64,000 nt of DNA, from assembly GCA_035771165.1 (NCBI GenBank), contig JAWNZC010000303.1, positions 62,001-126,000 on the forward strand, in the 5' to 3' direction. This document shows, one piece after another, positions 44,466 to 55,906 of this stretch. A program made the position numbers and the translations under genes. Source of the stretch: Paragorgia papillata. Lineage: Eukaryota; Cnidaria; Anthozoa; Scleralcyonacea; Coralliidae. Position 1 is the first letter of the stretch, and each line of letters begins with the position of its first letter. Under the pieces are notes generated by a model. It had not been told where the DNA came from. It saw nothing but the letters and a program-made list of their open reading frames with translations, and made no database searches.

Positions 44466-45600
44466 ATACAGACAAGACAAGGGGCGGGGTTAAACAAGAC
44501 AATGGTAATTAATACAGACAAGACAAGGGGGGTTAAACAAGACAATGGCAATTAATACAGACAAGACAATGGTAATTAATACAGACAAGACAATGGTAAT
44601 TAATACAGACAAGACAATGGTAATTAATACAGACAAGACAATGGTAATTAATACAGACAAGACAATGGTAACTAATACAGACAAGACAAGGGGCCGAGTT
44701 GCACAAGACAATGGTAATTAATACAGACAAGACAAGGGGCCGGGTTAAACAAGACAATGCCAATTAATACAGACAAGACAATGGTAATTAATACAGACAA
44801 GACAATGGTAATTAATACAGACAAGACAAGGGGCCGAGTTAAACAAGACAATGGTAATTAATACAGACAAGACAATGGTAATTAATACAGACAAGACAAT
44901 GGTAATTAATACAGACAAGACAATGGTAATTAATACAGACAAGACAAGGGGCCGGGTTAAACAAGACAATGGTAATTAATACAGACAAGACAAGGAGCCA
45001 GGTTAAACAAGACAATGGTAATTAATACAGACAAGACAATTGGCCAGGTTAAACAAGACAATGGTAATTAATACAAACAAGACAAGGCACCGGGTTAAAG
45101 AAGACAATGGTAATCAATACAGACAAGGCAATGGTAATTAATACAGACAAGACAAGGGGCCGGGTTAAACAAGACAATGGTAACTAATACAGACAAGACA
45201 ATGGTAACTAATACAGACAAGACAAGGGGCCGGGTTGCACAAGAGAATGATAACTAATACAGACAACAGAAGGGGCCGGGTTGCACAAAACAATGGTAAT
45301 TAATACAGACAAGACAAGGGGCCGGGTTAAACAAGACAATGGTAATTAATACAGACAAGACAAGGGGCCGGGTTAAACAAGACAATGCTAATCAATACAA
45401 ACAAGACAATGGTAATTAATACAGACAAGACAAGGGGCCGGGTTAAACAAGACAATGGTAATTAATACAGACAAGACAAGGGGCCGGGTTAAACAAGACA
45501 ATGCTAATCAATACAAACAAGACAATGGTAATTAATACAGACAAGACAAGGGGCCGGGTTAAACAAGACAATGCTAATCAATACAAACAAGACAATGGTA
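44466..45600 (+). repeat. Satellite spacer block 4
   Basis: A longer spacer with extra variants (AAGGAGCCAGG, AAGGCACCGGG, GAGAATGATAACTAATAC) that recur about 2.09 kb later in block 5. Confidence 0.93.
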
Positions 45601-46590
45601 ATTAATACAGACAACGAAGCGACTGGGTTACACAAGACAATGGTAATTAATACAGACAACGAAGCGACTGGGTTACACAAGACAATGGTAATTAATACAG
45701 ACAACGAAGCGACTGGGTTACACAAGACAATGGTAATTAATACAGACAACGAAGCGACTGGGTTACACAAGACAATGGTAATTAATACAGACAACGAAGC
45801 GACTGGGTTACACAAGACAATGGTAATTAATACAGACAACGAAGCGACTGGGTTACACAAGACAATGGTAATTAATACAGACAACGAAGCGACTGGGTTA
45901 CACAAGACAATGGTAATTAATACAGACAACGAAGCGACCGGGTTACACAAGACAATGGTAATTAATACAGACAACGAAGCGACCGGGTTACACAAGACAA
46001 TGGTAATTAATACAGACAACGAAGCGACCGGGTTACACAAGACAATGGTAATTAATACAGACAACGAAGCGACCGGGTTACACAAGACAATGGTAATTAA
46101 TACAGACAACGAAGCGACCGGGTTACACAAGACAATGGTAATTAATACAGACAACGAAGCGACCGGGTTACACAAGACAATGGTAATTAATACAGACAAC
46201 GAAGCGACCGGGTTACACAAGACAATGGTAATTAATACAGACAACGAAGCGACCGGGTTACACAAGACAATGGTAATTAATACAGACAACGAAGCGACCG
46301 GGTTACACAAGACAATGGTAATTAATACAGACAACGAAGCGACCGGGTTACACAAGACAATGGTAATTAATACAGACAACGAAGCGACCGGGTTACACAA
46401 GACAATGGTAATTAATACAGACAACAAAGCGACCGGGTTACACAAGACAATGGTAATTAATACAGACAACGAAGCGACCGGGTTACACAAGACAATGGTA
46501 ATTAATACAGACAACGAAGCGACTGGGTTACACAAGACAATGGTAATTAATACAGACAACGAAGCGACCGGGTTACACAAGACAATGGTA
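45601..46590 (+). repeat. 45-bp satellite sub-array 5
   Basis: About 22 units with the GACTGGG to GACCGGG switch but no 1-bp deletion, so the frame stays open across it. The ACAACAAAG unit lies at about 46427. Confidence 0.95.
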
Positions 46591-48165
46591 ATTAATACAG
46601 ACAAGACAAGGGGCGGGGTTAAACAAGACAATGGCAATTAATACAGACAAGACAATGGTAATTAATACAGACAAGACAATGGTAATTAATACAGACAAGA
46701 CAATGGTAATTAATACAGACAAGACAATGGTAATTAATACAGACAAGACAATGGTAACTAATACAGACAAGACAAGGGGCCGAGTTGCACAAGACAATGG
46801 TAATTAATACAGACAAGACAAGGGGCCGGGTTAAACAAGACAATGCCAATTAATACAGACAAGACAATGGTAATTAATACAGACAAGACAATGGTAATTA
46901 ATTAATACACACAAGACAAGGGGCCGAGTTAAACAAGACAATGGTAATTAATACAGACAAGACAATGGTAATTAATACAGACAAGACAATGGTAATTAAT
47001 ACAGACAAGACAATGGTAATTAATACAGACAAGACAAGGGGCCGGGTTAAACAAGACAATGGTAATTAATACAGACAAGACAAGGAGCCAGGTTAAACAA
47101 GACAATGGTAATTAATACAGACAAGACAATGGGCCAGGTTAAACAAGACAATGGTAATTAATACAAACAAGACAAGGCACCGGGTTAAAGAAGACAATGG
47201 TAATCAATACAGACAAGGCAATGGTAATTAATACAGACAAGACAAGGGGCCGGGTTAAACAAGACAATGGTAACTAATACAGACAAGACAATGGTAACTA
47301 ATACAGACAAGACAAGGGGCCGGGTTGCACAAGAGAATGATAACTAATACAGACAACAGAAGGGGCCGGGTTGCACAAAACAATGGTAATTAATACAGAC
47401 AAGACAAGGGGCCGGGTTAAACAAGACAATGGTAATTAATACAGACAAGACAAGGGGCCGGGTTAAACAAGACAATGCTAATCAATACAAACAAGACAAT
47501 GGTAATTAATACAGACAAGACAAGGGGCCGGGTTAAACAAGACAATGGTAATTAATACAGACAAGACAAGGGGCCGGGTTAAACAAGACAATGCTAATCA
47601 ATACAAACAAGACAATGGTAATTAATACAGACAAGACAAGGGGCCGGGTTAAACAAGACAATGCTAATCAATACAAACAAGACAATGGTAATTAATACAG
47701 ACAAGACAAGGGGCCGGGTTAAACAAGACAATGGTAATTAATACAGACAAGACAATGGTAATTAATACAGACAAGACAAGGGGCCGGGTTGCACAAAACA
47801 ATGGTAATCAATACAGACAAGACAAGGGGCCACGTTAAACAAGACAATGGTAACTAATACAGACAAGACAAGGGGCCGGGTTGCACAAGAGAATCATAAC
47901 TAATACAGACAACAGAAGGGGCCGGGTTGCACAAAACAATGGTAATTAATACCGACAAGACAAGGGGCCGGGTTAAACAAGACAATGGTAATCAATACAG
48001 ACAAGACAATGGTAATTAATACAGACAAGACAAGGGGCCGGGTTGCACAAGACAATGGTAATTAATACAGACAAGACAAGGGGCCGGGTTAAACAAGACA
48101 ATGGTAATCAATACAGACAAGACAATGGTAATTAATACAGACAAGACAAGGGGCCAGGTTACACA
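46591..48165 (+). repeat. Satellite spacer block 5
   Basis: It repeats the order of block 4, then continues with additional 46-bp units that become more variable toward 48 kb. Confidence 0.92.
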
Positions 48166-48890
48166 ACACAAACATAACTAAGACAGACAAGAAAGAGGCC
48201 GGGTTACACAAGACAATCGTAATTAAGACAAGACAGAAAGAAAGAGTGGAAAACAAGTACAAATAAACTACAGTAGAACCCAAAGAAAGAAGAGAGAAGA
48301 GAGAGAGACACAACAAAATCGTTGCCCAGGACGCAATGAAAACCCCCCAAAAGAAACAGCACAGGACGAGTATAGATACAAAATAGGCCAGGCCCCCACA
48401 GCACAATCTAAAGACACAGCACAAGACATGTACAAACACACTAGTGAAAGACCCCAAGAAAAAAGAAAGAGCAAAAACACCGAGAAGAAACCCAGAATAT
48501 CTACAAAACAACTAGTGCAAAACCCTGAGAAAGAACAAAGAGAAAAAGACAAAATGAATATGTGTACAAGTAAACTAGGCAAAAACCAAAAGAAAAAACA
48601 AGACCAACTTACACAACAACATGATTACACAAGAACATGGTAATTAATATAGTCCAGACAGGCTCCTGGTTACACAAGAACATGACAATTAATTCAGTCC
48701 ACACAAGGGCTGGATTACACAAGAGAATGGTAATTAATACAGTCCAGACAGGCGCCTAGTTACACAACAACATGAGAATTAATTCAGTCCAGACAACTCC
48801 CGGATTACACAAGACAATGGTAATTAATACAATCCAGACAACGGCTGGGTTACACAAACAACATGGTAATTAATACACACAAGAAAGGGG
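48166..48890 (+). repeat. Degenerate edge of the satellite
   Basis: Positions 48600-48890 hold seven or so units of 40-50 bp with GGTAATTAATACAGTCCAGA and GGTTACACAAGAACATG, clearly related to the 45-bp unit but diverged. Positions 48230-48600 are still more decayed A-rich sequence. Confidence 0.8.
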
Positions 48891-50990
48891 CTGATAATTC
48901 CAGCTACAAGTAAACTACAGCAGGACCCAAAAAGAAAAGCTGAGCGCGACTACAAATAAACTACCCAGAGAAAGAAGAAAGAAAACAGAAAAAAAGAGCA
49001 GAAGACAAGAATAGCTCCAAATTAGGACAAGACCCACAAACAAAAACCAATTAACCTCTATGAGTAGCTTCCTCTCTTTCTTTTCTCTCACTCCTTGTCC
49101 AATTAAGTTTACTCCCACACATACTTGCTTTCTGCTCTCTCTCTCTCTCTCCTCTCCTACCATCCTGCCCTAGTTTACTCGTACCTAATAATAGTACTTT
49201 TCAGTTTCCATGATTTTGCATCAGTATATATGTGATCAGATTAGTATTCAACCGCAACCCAAATACTTTTTCTAGTTGGAACAAAACCGATGTCGAATAA
49301 GTGGACCAATACATAGTGACCTAGGGGCATTACTTTAACGAGTAACATTTTAGAGAACCAAAACGTTCTGAATGAAATATCCAGGTTTATGGAACGATGT
49401 TATCGAATTTCTGTGAACCCCTACTGTGATCGTACCAGAACCAAATAAACTTCATGACCTCAGAACCGTGAACTTTATTGCTTTTTCCATCATTTCACAT
49501 ACTGATCCGAAATCACAAAAAATGAAAAAAACCATTGATAGATACAAATAAACTACAACAAGACCCAGGAAGACAAGACAGAAAGAAAGAGTGGAAAACA
49601 AGTACAAGTACAAATAAACTACAGTAGAACCCAAAGAAAGAAGAGAGAGAGACACAACACAAGTACAAGCACAATTAAACTTGACCAGGACCCAACGAAA
49701 AACTCCCAAAAGAAACAGCACAGGACGAGAATAGCTCCAAATTAGGACAAGACCCACAAACAAAAAACAATTAACCTCTATCAATAGCTTCCTCTTTCTT
49801 TTCTCTCTCAATCCTTGTCCAATTAAGTTTACTCCCACACATACTTGCTTTCTGCTCTCTCTCTCTCTCTCCTCTCCTACCATCCTGCCCTAGTTTACTC
49901 GTACCTAATAATAGTACTTTTCAGTTTCCATGATTTTGCATCAGTATATATGTGATCAGATTAGTATTCAACCGCAACCCAAATACTTTTTCTAGTTGGA
50001 ACAAAACCAATGTCGAATAAGTGGACCAATACATAGTGATCTAGGGGCATTACTTTAACGAGTAACATTTTAGAGAACCAAAACGTTCTGAATGAAATAT
50101 CCAGGTTTATGGAACGATGTTATCGAATTTCTGTGAACCCCTACTGTGATCGTACCAGAACCAAATAAACTTCATGACCTCAGAACCGTGAACTTTATTG
50201 CTTTTTCCATCATTTCACATACTGATCCGAAATCACAAAAAATGAAAAAAACCATTGATAGATACAAATAAACTACAACAAGACGCAGGAAGACAAGACA
50301 GAAAGAAAGAGTGGAAAACAAGTACAAGTACAAATAAACTACAGTAGTACCCAAAGAAAGACGAGAGAAGAGAGAGAGACACAACACAAGTACAAGCACA
50401 ATTAAACTTGACCAGGATCCAACGAAAAAAACCCAAAAGAAACAGCACAGGATGAGTATAGATACAAAATAGGCCAGGCCACCAGAGCAGAATCCATGTA
50501 CAAACACACTAGTGAAAGACCCCAAGAAAAAAAAAAGGAGCAAACACAGCAAAGAAACAGAAAAAAGAGCAGAAAAACAGAATATCTACAAAACAACTAG
50601 TGCAAAACCCTGAGAAAGAACAAAGAGAAAAAGACGAAATGAATATGTAAACTAGGCAAAAACCGAAAGAAAAAACAGAGACAGAGACACTGTGAGAAAG
50701 ACAACACCACCACAACTAAACTACAGCAGAATCCAAAGAAAAAACAAACACAAGTAAACTAGTACAAGTAAAACTAGGACAGAATCCAGAGAAAAAAGGA
50801 CTAGTACATGATAGGGCACAATCTACAGGAAAAATGAAAGAAAGAGAGTACAACACCAGTACACATAAACTAAGCCACAACACACAAACAAAAAAGAGAA
50901 AAAGAGAAGACAACTACTGTACAAGTAAACCAGAGCACAGCCAAACAACAGAACAACAAGAGAAAAATTCATTACAAAAATATTTGTCAG
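48890..50990 (+). repeat. A-rich, T-poor degenerate repeats with a 720-bp tandem duplication
   Basis: Loose units of about 45-60 bp (ACAAGTACAAATAAACTAC; CCCAAAGAAAGAAGAGAG) fill the region. Positions 49013-49700 recur at 49733-50420 with an offset of exactly 720 bp. Each copy holds about 330 bp of ordinary-composition sequence (CTAATAATAGTACTTTTCAG to CCGTGAACTTTATTGC) with very few differences between copies. The minus-strand hydrophobic frames (FLFVGLVLIW and others) have no start or splice context and follow from composition. Confidence 0.8.
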
Positions 50991-51089
50991 ATAACTTAGC
51001 ACATAAACACTTTCAATATTATATCACATTTCACTACTATAAAGCACTCCACTCAAATTGTCAGTATTTCATTCCTACATCTCGCTATA

Positions 51090-51122
51090 TATATATTACC
51101 ATATCACCATATATATATATAA

Positions 51123-51153
<31 letters not shown>

Positions 51154-51178
51154 AATATAAATAAATATATATATATAT

Positions 51179-51211
<33 letters not shown>

Positions 51212-51212
51212 A

Positions 51213-51243
<31 letters not shown>

Positions 51244-51264
51244 TATAAATATATATAAATATAT

Positions 51265-51335
<71 letters not shown>
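51090..51335 (+). repeat. AT dinucleotide microsatellite with ATAAAT inserts
   Basis: Pure AT runs alternate with ATAAATATAAAT. Confidence 0.95.
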
Positions 51336-51386
51336 GTATGTATTCACAAGACGTTGCTCAACAACAATATATCACAACATAGACCA

Positions 51387-51500
51387 TATTATCAAAAGAA
51401 CTTTCTCATCATACAATAAAATTTAATTTTAATTGATTTAATTTTAAGTTAATTTACATGTAATTAAGTTACTTTGGACTAAAAACCTCTTTTGATAATA
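51387..51500. mobile_element. 114-bp element with 13-bp terminal inverted repeats
   Basis: TATTATCAAAAGA (51387-51399) and TCTTTTGATAATA (51488-51500) are exact inverted repeats around AT-rich sequence, as in a small MITE. Confidence 0.5.
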
Positions 51501-51608
51501 GACAACACATTTACACACGTACATACACTTTCACAAATACATACATACAATATATATATTTCACGGAATGTCGTAAAGTGCTCAATACCATAAAGGTAGA
51601 GCGACTAT

Positions 51609-51795
51609 AGTATAATTTAAGTGGGCTTTCCTCAAAATGTCAAGTGTCGCAACTGAAGATCACCCCGCGTGAAACTGACAGTTGCAACACTCAACATTTT
51701 GAGGTAAGCCCACTTAAACTATACTTTCACGCGGGGCGATCTTCAGGCGCCTGAAGATTGGCCCGTGTGAACTGACAGTTGTGACACTCAACATA
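51609..51795. mobile_element. Nested foldback element
   Basis: 51609-51655 pairs with 51679-51725 (stem with AGTGGGCTT / AAGCCCACT). 51653-51674 pairs with 51724-51746 (CCCCGCGTGAAA / TTTCACGCGGGG). From 51751 the inner segment is repeated directly (CTGAAGATTGGCCCGTGTGA). A 16-bp palindrome CTTCAGGCGCCTGAAG joins the two parts. Several exclusive hairpins are possible. Confidence 0.7.
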
Positions 51796-51852
51796 TATAT
51801 ATATATATATATTACGCATAATATATATAACTGTTTATAGTAAGATGTAATA

Positions 51853-51884
<32 letters not shown>

Positions 51885-52100
51885 ACATACAATAGCATAC
51901 AGCTTGTATTAAAAAGTATATACTTAATACACTGTACATTGTATACATATACTACACTAGCATATATAGTTTTTCATATATATAAATATATAATATATTA
52001 TATAGTATATATACTATACTTATATATATATATATTACATCTATATGTTATATACACATAATATATTATAAATAATAAATTATATACAATAATATACATA
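51796..52100 (+). repeat. AT-rich simple sequence
   Basis: AT dinucleotide runs at 51793-51813, 51857-51883 and 52020-52034 in very AT-rich sequence. Confidence 0.8.
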
Positions 52101-52425
52101 TTTTTAGATAAAACTGCATAGATTATTAGTAATGAATACTGACATTGTGAACAGAGCTCTACATCAGAGTAAAATGTGACAAAATATTGAAATAAAACAA
52201 TATTCTATATGTCAAAAAGATAACATCAATTTAAAGTAGCCAAAACCCCTACACTACTTCACCTGACAAATATTTTTGGAAACAAGATGGCAGTAATAAA
52301 AATCTCAAACAGACAAAGAATCGTATAGCAAGACCTCACCAAAACAACAATGGTAATATTTAAGAATCTCACAAACAAACACCACACCAAAACAATGATG
52401 GTAATAATTAAGAAAAGGGAGAGAA
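52100..52425. other. No gene seen
   Basis: AT-rich sequence. The end holds diverged units (AACAATGGTAATATTTAAG; AACAATGATGGTAATAATT) that grade into the 36-bp array. Confidence 0.5.
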
Positions 52426-52915
52426 GGAACAAAGACATAATGGCAGTAATGAGGGAGAGAAGGAACAAAGACACAATGGCAGTAATGAGGGGGAGAGGGA
52501 ACAAAGACACAATGCATTAATGAGGGAGAAAACAAACAAAGACACAATGCATTAATGAGGGAGAGAACGAACAAAAACACAATGGCATTAATGAGGGAGA
52601 GAATGAACAAAAACACAATGGCATTAATGAGGGAGAGAATGAACAAAGACATAATGTCAGTAATGAGGGAGAGAACGAACAAAAACACAATGGCAGTAAT
52701 GAGGGAGAGAACGAACAAAGACACAATGTCAGTAATGAGGGAGAGAATGAACAAAGACATAATGGCATTAATGAGGGAGAGAACGAACAAAGACATAATG
52801 GCATTAATGAGGGAGAGAACGAACAAAGACACAATGGCAGTAATGAGGGAGAGAACAAACAAAGACACAATGGCAGTAATGAGGGAGAGAACAAACAAAA
52901 ACACAATGGCAGTAA
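52425..52915 (+). repeat. 36-bp GGGAGAGAACGAACAAAGAC minisatellite
   Basis: About thirteen units of AATGGCAGTAATGAGGGAGA plus GAACGAACAAAGACAC. The 36-bp period produces open frames on both strands (MRERTNKNTMA on plus, VLSLITAIVSLF on minus), so these are not accepted as genes. Confidence 0.93.
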
Positions 52916-52948
52916 TAGAGGGAACATCATGAGACCCCCACCTACATC

Positions 52949-53030
52949 TATATAAGGCTGGCTCCCACTCAAGACAATTTTCATAATCACAAGAATAGAT
53001 ATGCCGTTTGCATTAAAGCCTTTAATTCGC
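52949..53030 (+). promoter_or_regulatory. Candidate TATA promoter
   Basis: TATATAAG at 52949-52956 lies about 25-30 bp before an initiator-like CTCAAG and about 54 bp before an ATG (13 codons, MPFALKPLIRTDS). It could be a chance TATA in AT-rich DNA. No gene follows. Confidence 0.25.
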
Positions 53031-53820
53031 ACTGACAGCTGACACAACACAAACAACACATCCATTTGTGTGTTTATAAAAATTCTCCTGTGCGCAAACC
53101 AGCCTTTTAATAACCTGCATTGCAATTAGGTGTAAAATCTCATCTACTCAAGTTTTGTACAAAGTAAATACCCTTTCATTCAACACAGAAAATATGCACA
53201 AGACCAATGACAAAAGTTGAGTATTTGACACAATTTTATACCTAGTTGCAATCTAGCTTATCTACATATGCATGCAATAAATTCTATGAAACAGAACTCA
53301 CAGTTTTTAAACACAAAATCCATAAATAATAACTTTGACTTTAACTTTGCCATTAATCCTCCACAGGTACAACTTGTCCTTTAGATACAATATCTAACAG
53401 TAACAATTTAAAAATAAAGAGATATAAACAAGTGAGAATCCTTTTTCAATTTACCTTTACTTAACAGATTACTGCCAAGAATGTCTGAGGGTTCTAATTC
53501 TTCAACCCTCTCAACCCTGAATTCGGACCTTTTAGTATCTTACTCTGGCTAATACCAGATGATTTTACTCATCATTGGGAGGCCACTAGGGTTGAAAGGA
53601 TTAATGACTAAAATAATCTGGTGTTTTAATAAACACATTAAAACAATAAAGAGAACTTTTGCACAAACAGGAATGACTTAATTACTTCTTAATTAGTGAT
53701 GTACTAACACAGCTTAAAAACAATTGATAAAGTGCAAGTACTGATCATGATAACTTTATTACTGTGTCAAAATCTTATAGCAGAGCACACACATGCTGCA
53801 CTAATTGCAGACACTTTAAC
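53030..53820. other. No gene seen
   Basis: Unremarkable AT-rich sequence that includes CTAATACCAGATGATTTTAC near 53550. ACCAGATGATTTTACT is also present in the left part at about 16880 (ACACCAGATGATTTTACTTG), perhaps a shared dispersed fragment. Confidence 0.45.
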
Positions 53821-55680
53821 AGAGTGTACTAAACAGAGCTTAAAAACAATTGATAAAACGCAAGTACTAACGTACTAACAAACCTTGAAAACAATTGATA
53901 AAGTGCAAGTACTAATCTACTAATTAACAAAGCTTGAAAACAATTGATAAAGCGCAAGTACCAATCTACTAACAAAGCTTGAAAACAATTGATAAAGCGC
54001 AAGTACGAATCTACTAACAAAGCTTGAAAACAATTGATAAAGCGCAAGTACTAATCTACTAACAAAGCTTGAAAACAATTGATAAAGCGCAACTACTAAT
54101 GTACTAACAAAGCTTGAAAACAATTGATAAAGTGCAAGTACTAACAAACCTTGAAAACAATTGATAAAGTGCAAGTACTAATCTACTACTTAACAAAGCT
54201 TGAAAACAATTGATAAAGTGCAAGTACTAATCTACTAATTAACAAAGCTTGAAAACAATTGATAAAGTGCAAGTACGAATCTACTAACAAAGCTTGAAAA
54301 CAATTGATAAAGCGCAAGTACGAATCTACTAACAAAGCTTGAAAACAATTGATAAAGCGCAAGTACTAATCTACTAACAAAGCTTGAAAACAATTGATAA
54401 AGCGCAAGTACGAATCTACTAACAAAGCTTGAAAACAATTGATAAAGCGCAAGTACTAATCTACTAATTAACAAAGCTTGAAAACAATTGATAAAGCGCA
54501 AGTACTAATCTACTAATTAACAAAGCTTGAAAACAATTGATAAAGCGCAAGTACGAATCTACTAACAAAGCTTGAAAACAATTGATAAAGTGCAAGTACG
54601 AATCTACTAACAAAGCTTGAAAACAATTGATAAAGCGCAAGTACTAATCTACTAACAAAGCTTGAAAACAATTGATAAAGCGCAACTACTAATGTACTAA
54701 CAAAGCTTGAAAACAATTGATAAAGTGCAAGTACTAACAAACCTTGAAAACAATTGATAAAGTGCAAGTACTAATGTACTAACAAAGCTTGAAAACAATT
54801 GATAAAGCGCAACTACTAACATACTAATGAAGCTTCAAAATAATTGATAAAGCACAAGTACTAATGTACTAACAAAGCTTGAAAACAATTGATAAAGCGC
54901 AACTACTAACATACTAACAAAGCTTGAAAACAATTGATAAAGTGCAAGCACTAATGTACTAACAAAGCTTGAAAACAATTGATAAAGCGCAAGTACTAAC
55001 ATACTAATGAAGCTTCAAAATAATTGATAAATTGCAACTACTAACATACTAACAAAGCTTGAAAATAATTGATAAAGTGCAACTACTAATATACTAATGA
55101 AGCTTCAAAATAATTGATAAAGCACAAGCACTAACATACTAATGAAGCTTCAAAATAATTGATAAAGTGCAACTACTAATGTACTAACAAAGCTTGAAAA
55201 CAATTGATAAAGCGCAAGTACTAACATACTAATGAAGCTTCAAAATAATTGATAAAGCGCAACTAATAATGTACTAACAAAACTTGAAAACAATTGATAA
55301 AGCACAAGTACTAACATACTAATGAAGCTTCAAAATAATTGATAAAGTGCAACTACTAATATACTAACAAAGCTTGAAAACAATTGATAAAGCGCAACTA
55401 CTAACATACTAATGAAGCTTCAAAATAATTGATAAAGCGCAACTACTAATGTACTAACAAAGCTTGAAAACAATTGATAAAGCGCAAGTACTAACATACT
55501 AATGAAGCTTCAAAATAATTGATAAAGCGCAACTAATAATGTACTAACAAAACTTGAAAACAATTGATAAAGCGCAACTACTAATGTACTAACAAAGCTT
55601 GAAAACAATTGATAAAATGCAAGTACTAACATACTAATGAAGCTTCAAAATAATTGATAAAGCACAAGTACTGGTGTACA
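53820..55680 (-). repeat. 46-49-bp AAAACAATTGATAAAGCGC minisatellite
   Basis: About forty units with the core AAAACAATTGATAAAGCGC and spacers CAAGTACTAATCTACTAAC or CATACTAATGAAGCTTC. The left half is uniform. From about 54780 two variants alternate (AACAAAGCTTGAAAAC and AATGAAGCTTCAAAAT), so the right half is a two-unit higher-order repeat of about 90-95 bp. A block of about 590 bp near 53890-54180 recurs near 54480-54770. Confidence 0.93.
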
Positions 55681-55836
55681 TCAATGGTAGCATAATTTAT
55701 CCTTCATTTCAATAATATCTCATATTTCAAACTACATGTCACCATGGTGCAAATCTCATGCCCTGATGTGCGACAATTTTTTAACAATTCTCCAATTACA
55801 CTATTACATATGCTAAATATTAAATGTTGATAATAC

Positions 55837-55906
55837 CTTCTTCCAATCTTGTTTACTCCCTCCTTTCCCATTCATACATATTTCAAGCACTAGCTGTGCT
55901 TATCTA
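55837..55906 (-). pseudogene. Right-arm exon module, TTATTGG type, copy 3
   Basis: On the minus strand: acceptor TTTTATTTAG, donor AAGAAG|GTATTA. Frame LVLEICMNGKGGSKQDWKK is open to the donor. Same 3' end as the left-arm copies. Confidence 0.55.

Noticed and set aside
41133..46849. Many shorter frames of the INTDNEATG and LSVLITIVL kind
   Set aside because: Same satellite unit, split by the spacer blocks. Not genes.
34985..48165. CENP-B-box-like word in the satellite (CTTCGTTG on the minus strand)
   Set aside because: Only the first eight bases agree. The required A and CGGG positions do not match.
48089..50913. Minus-strand hydrophobic frames such as FLFVGLVLIW and CLSLFSLLSLG
   Set aside because: They follow from A-rich plus-strand repeats read in reverse (T-rich codons for Leu, Phe, Ser). 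No common frame survives between duplicated copies.
52305..53125. Minus-strand 200-codon frame with LSLITAIVSLF repeats resembling a membrane protein
   Set aside because: It lies on the 36-bp minisatellite. The plus strand is equally open, which shows the frame is a period effect.
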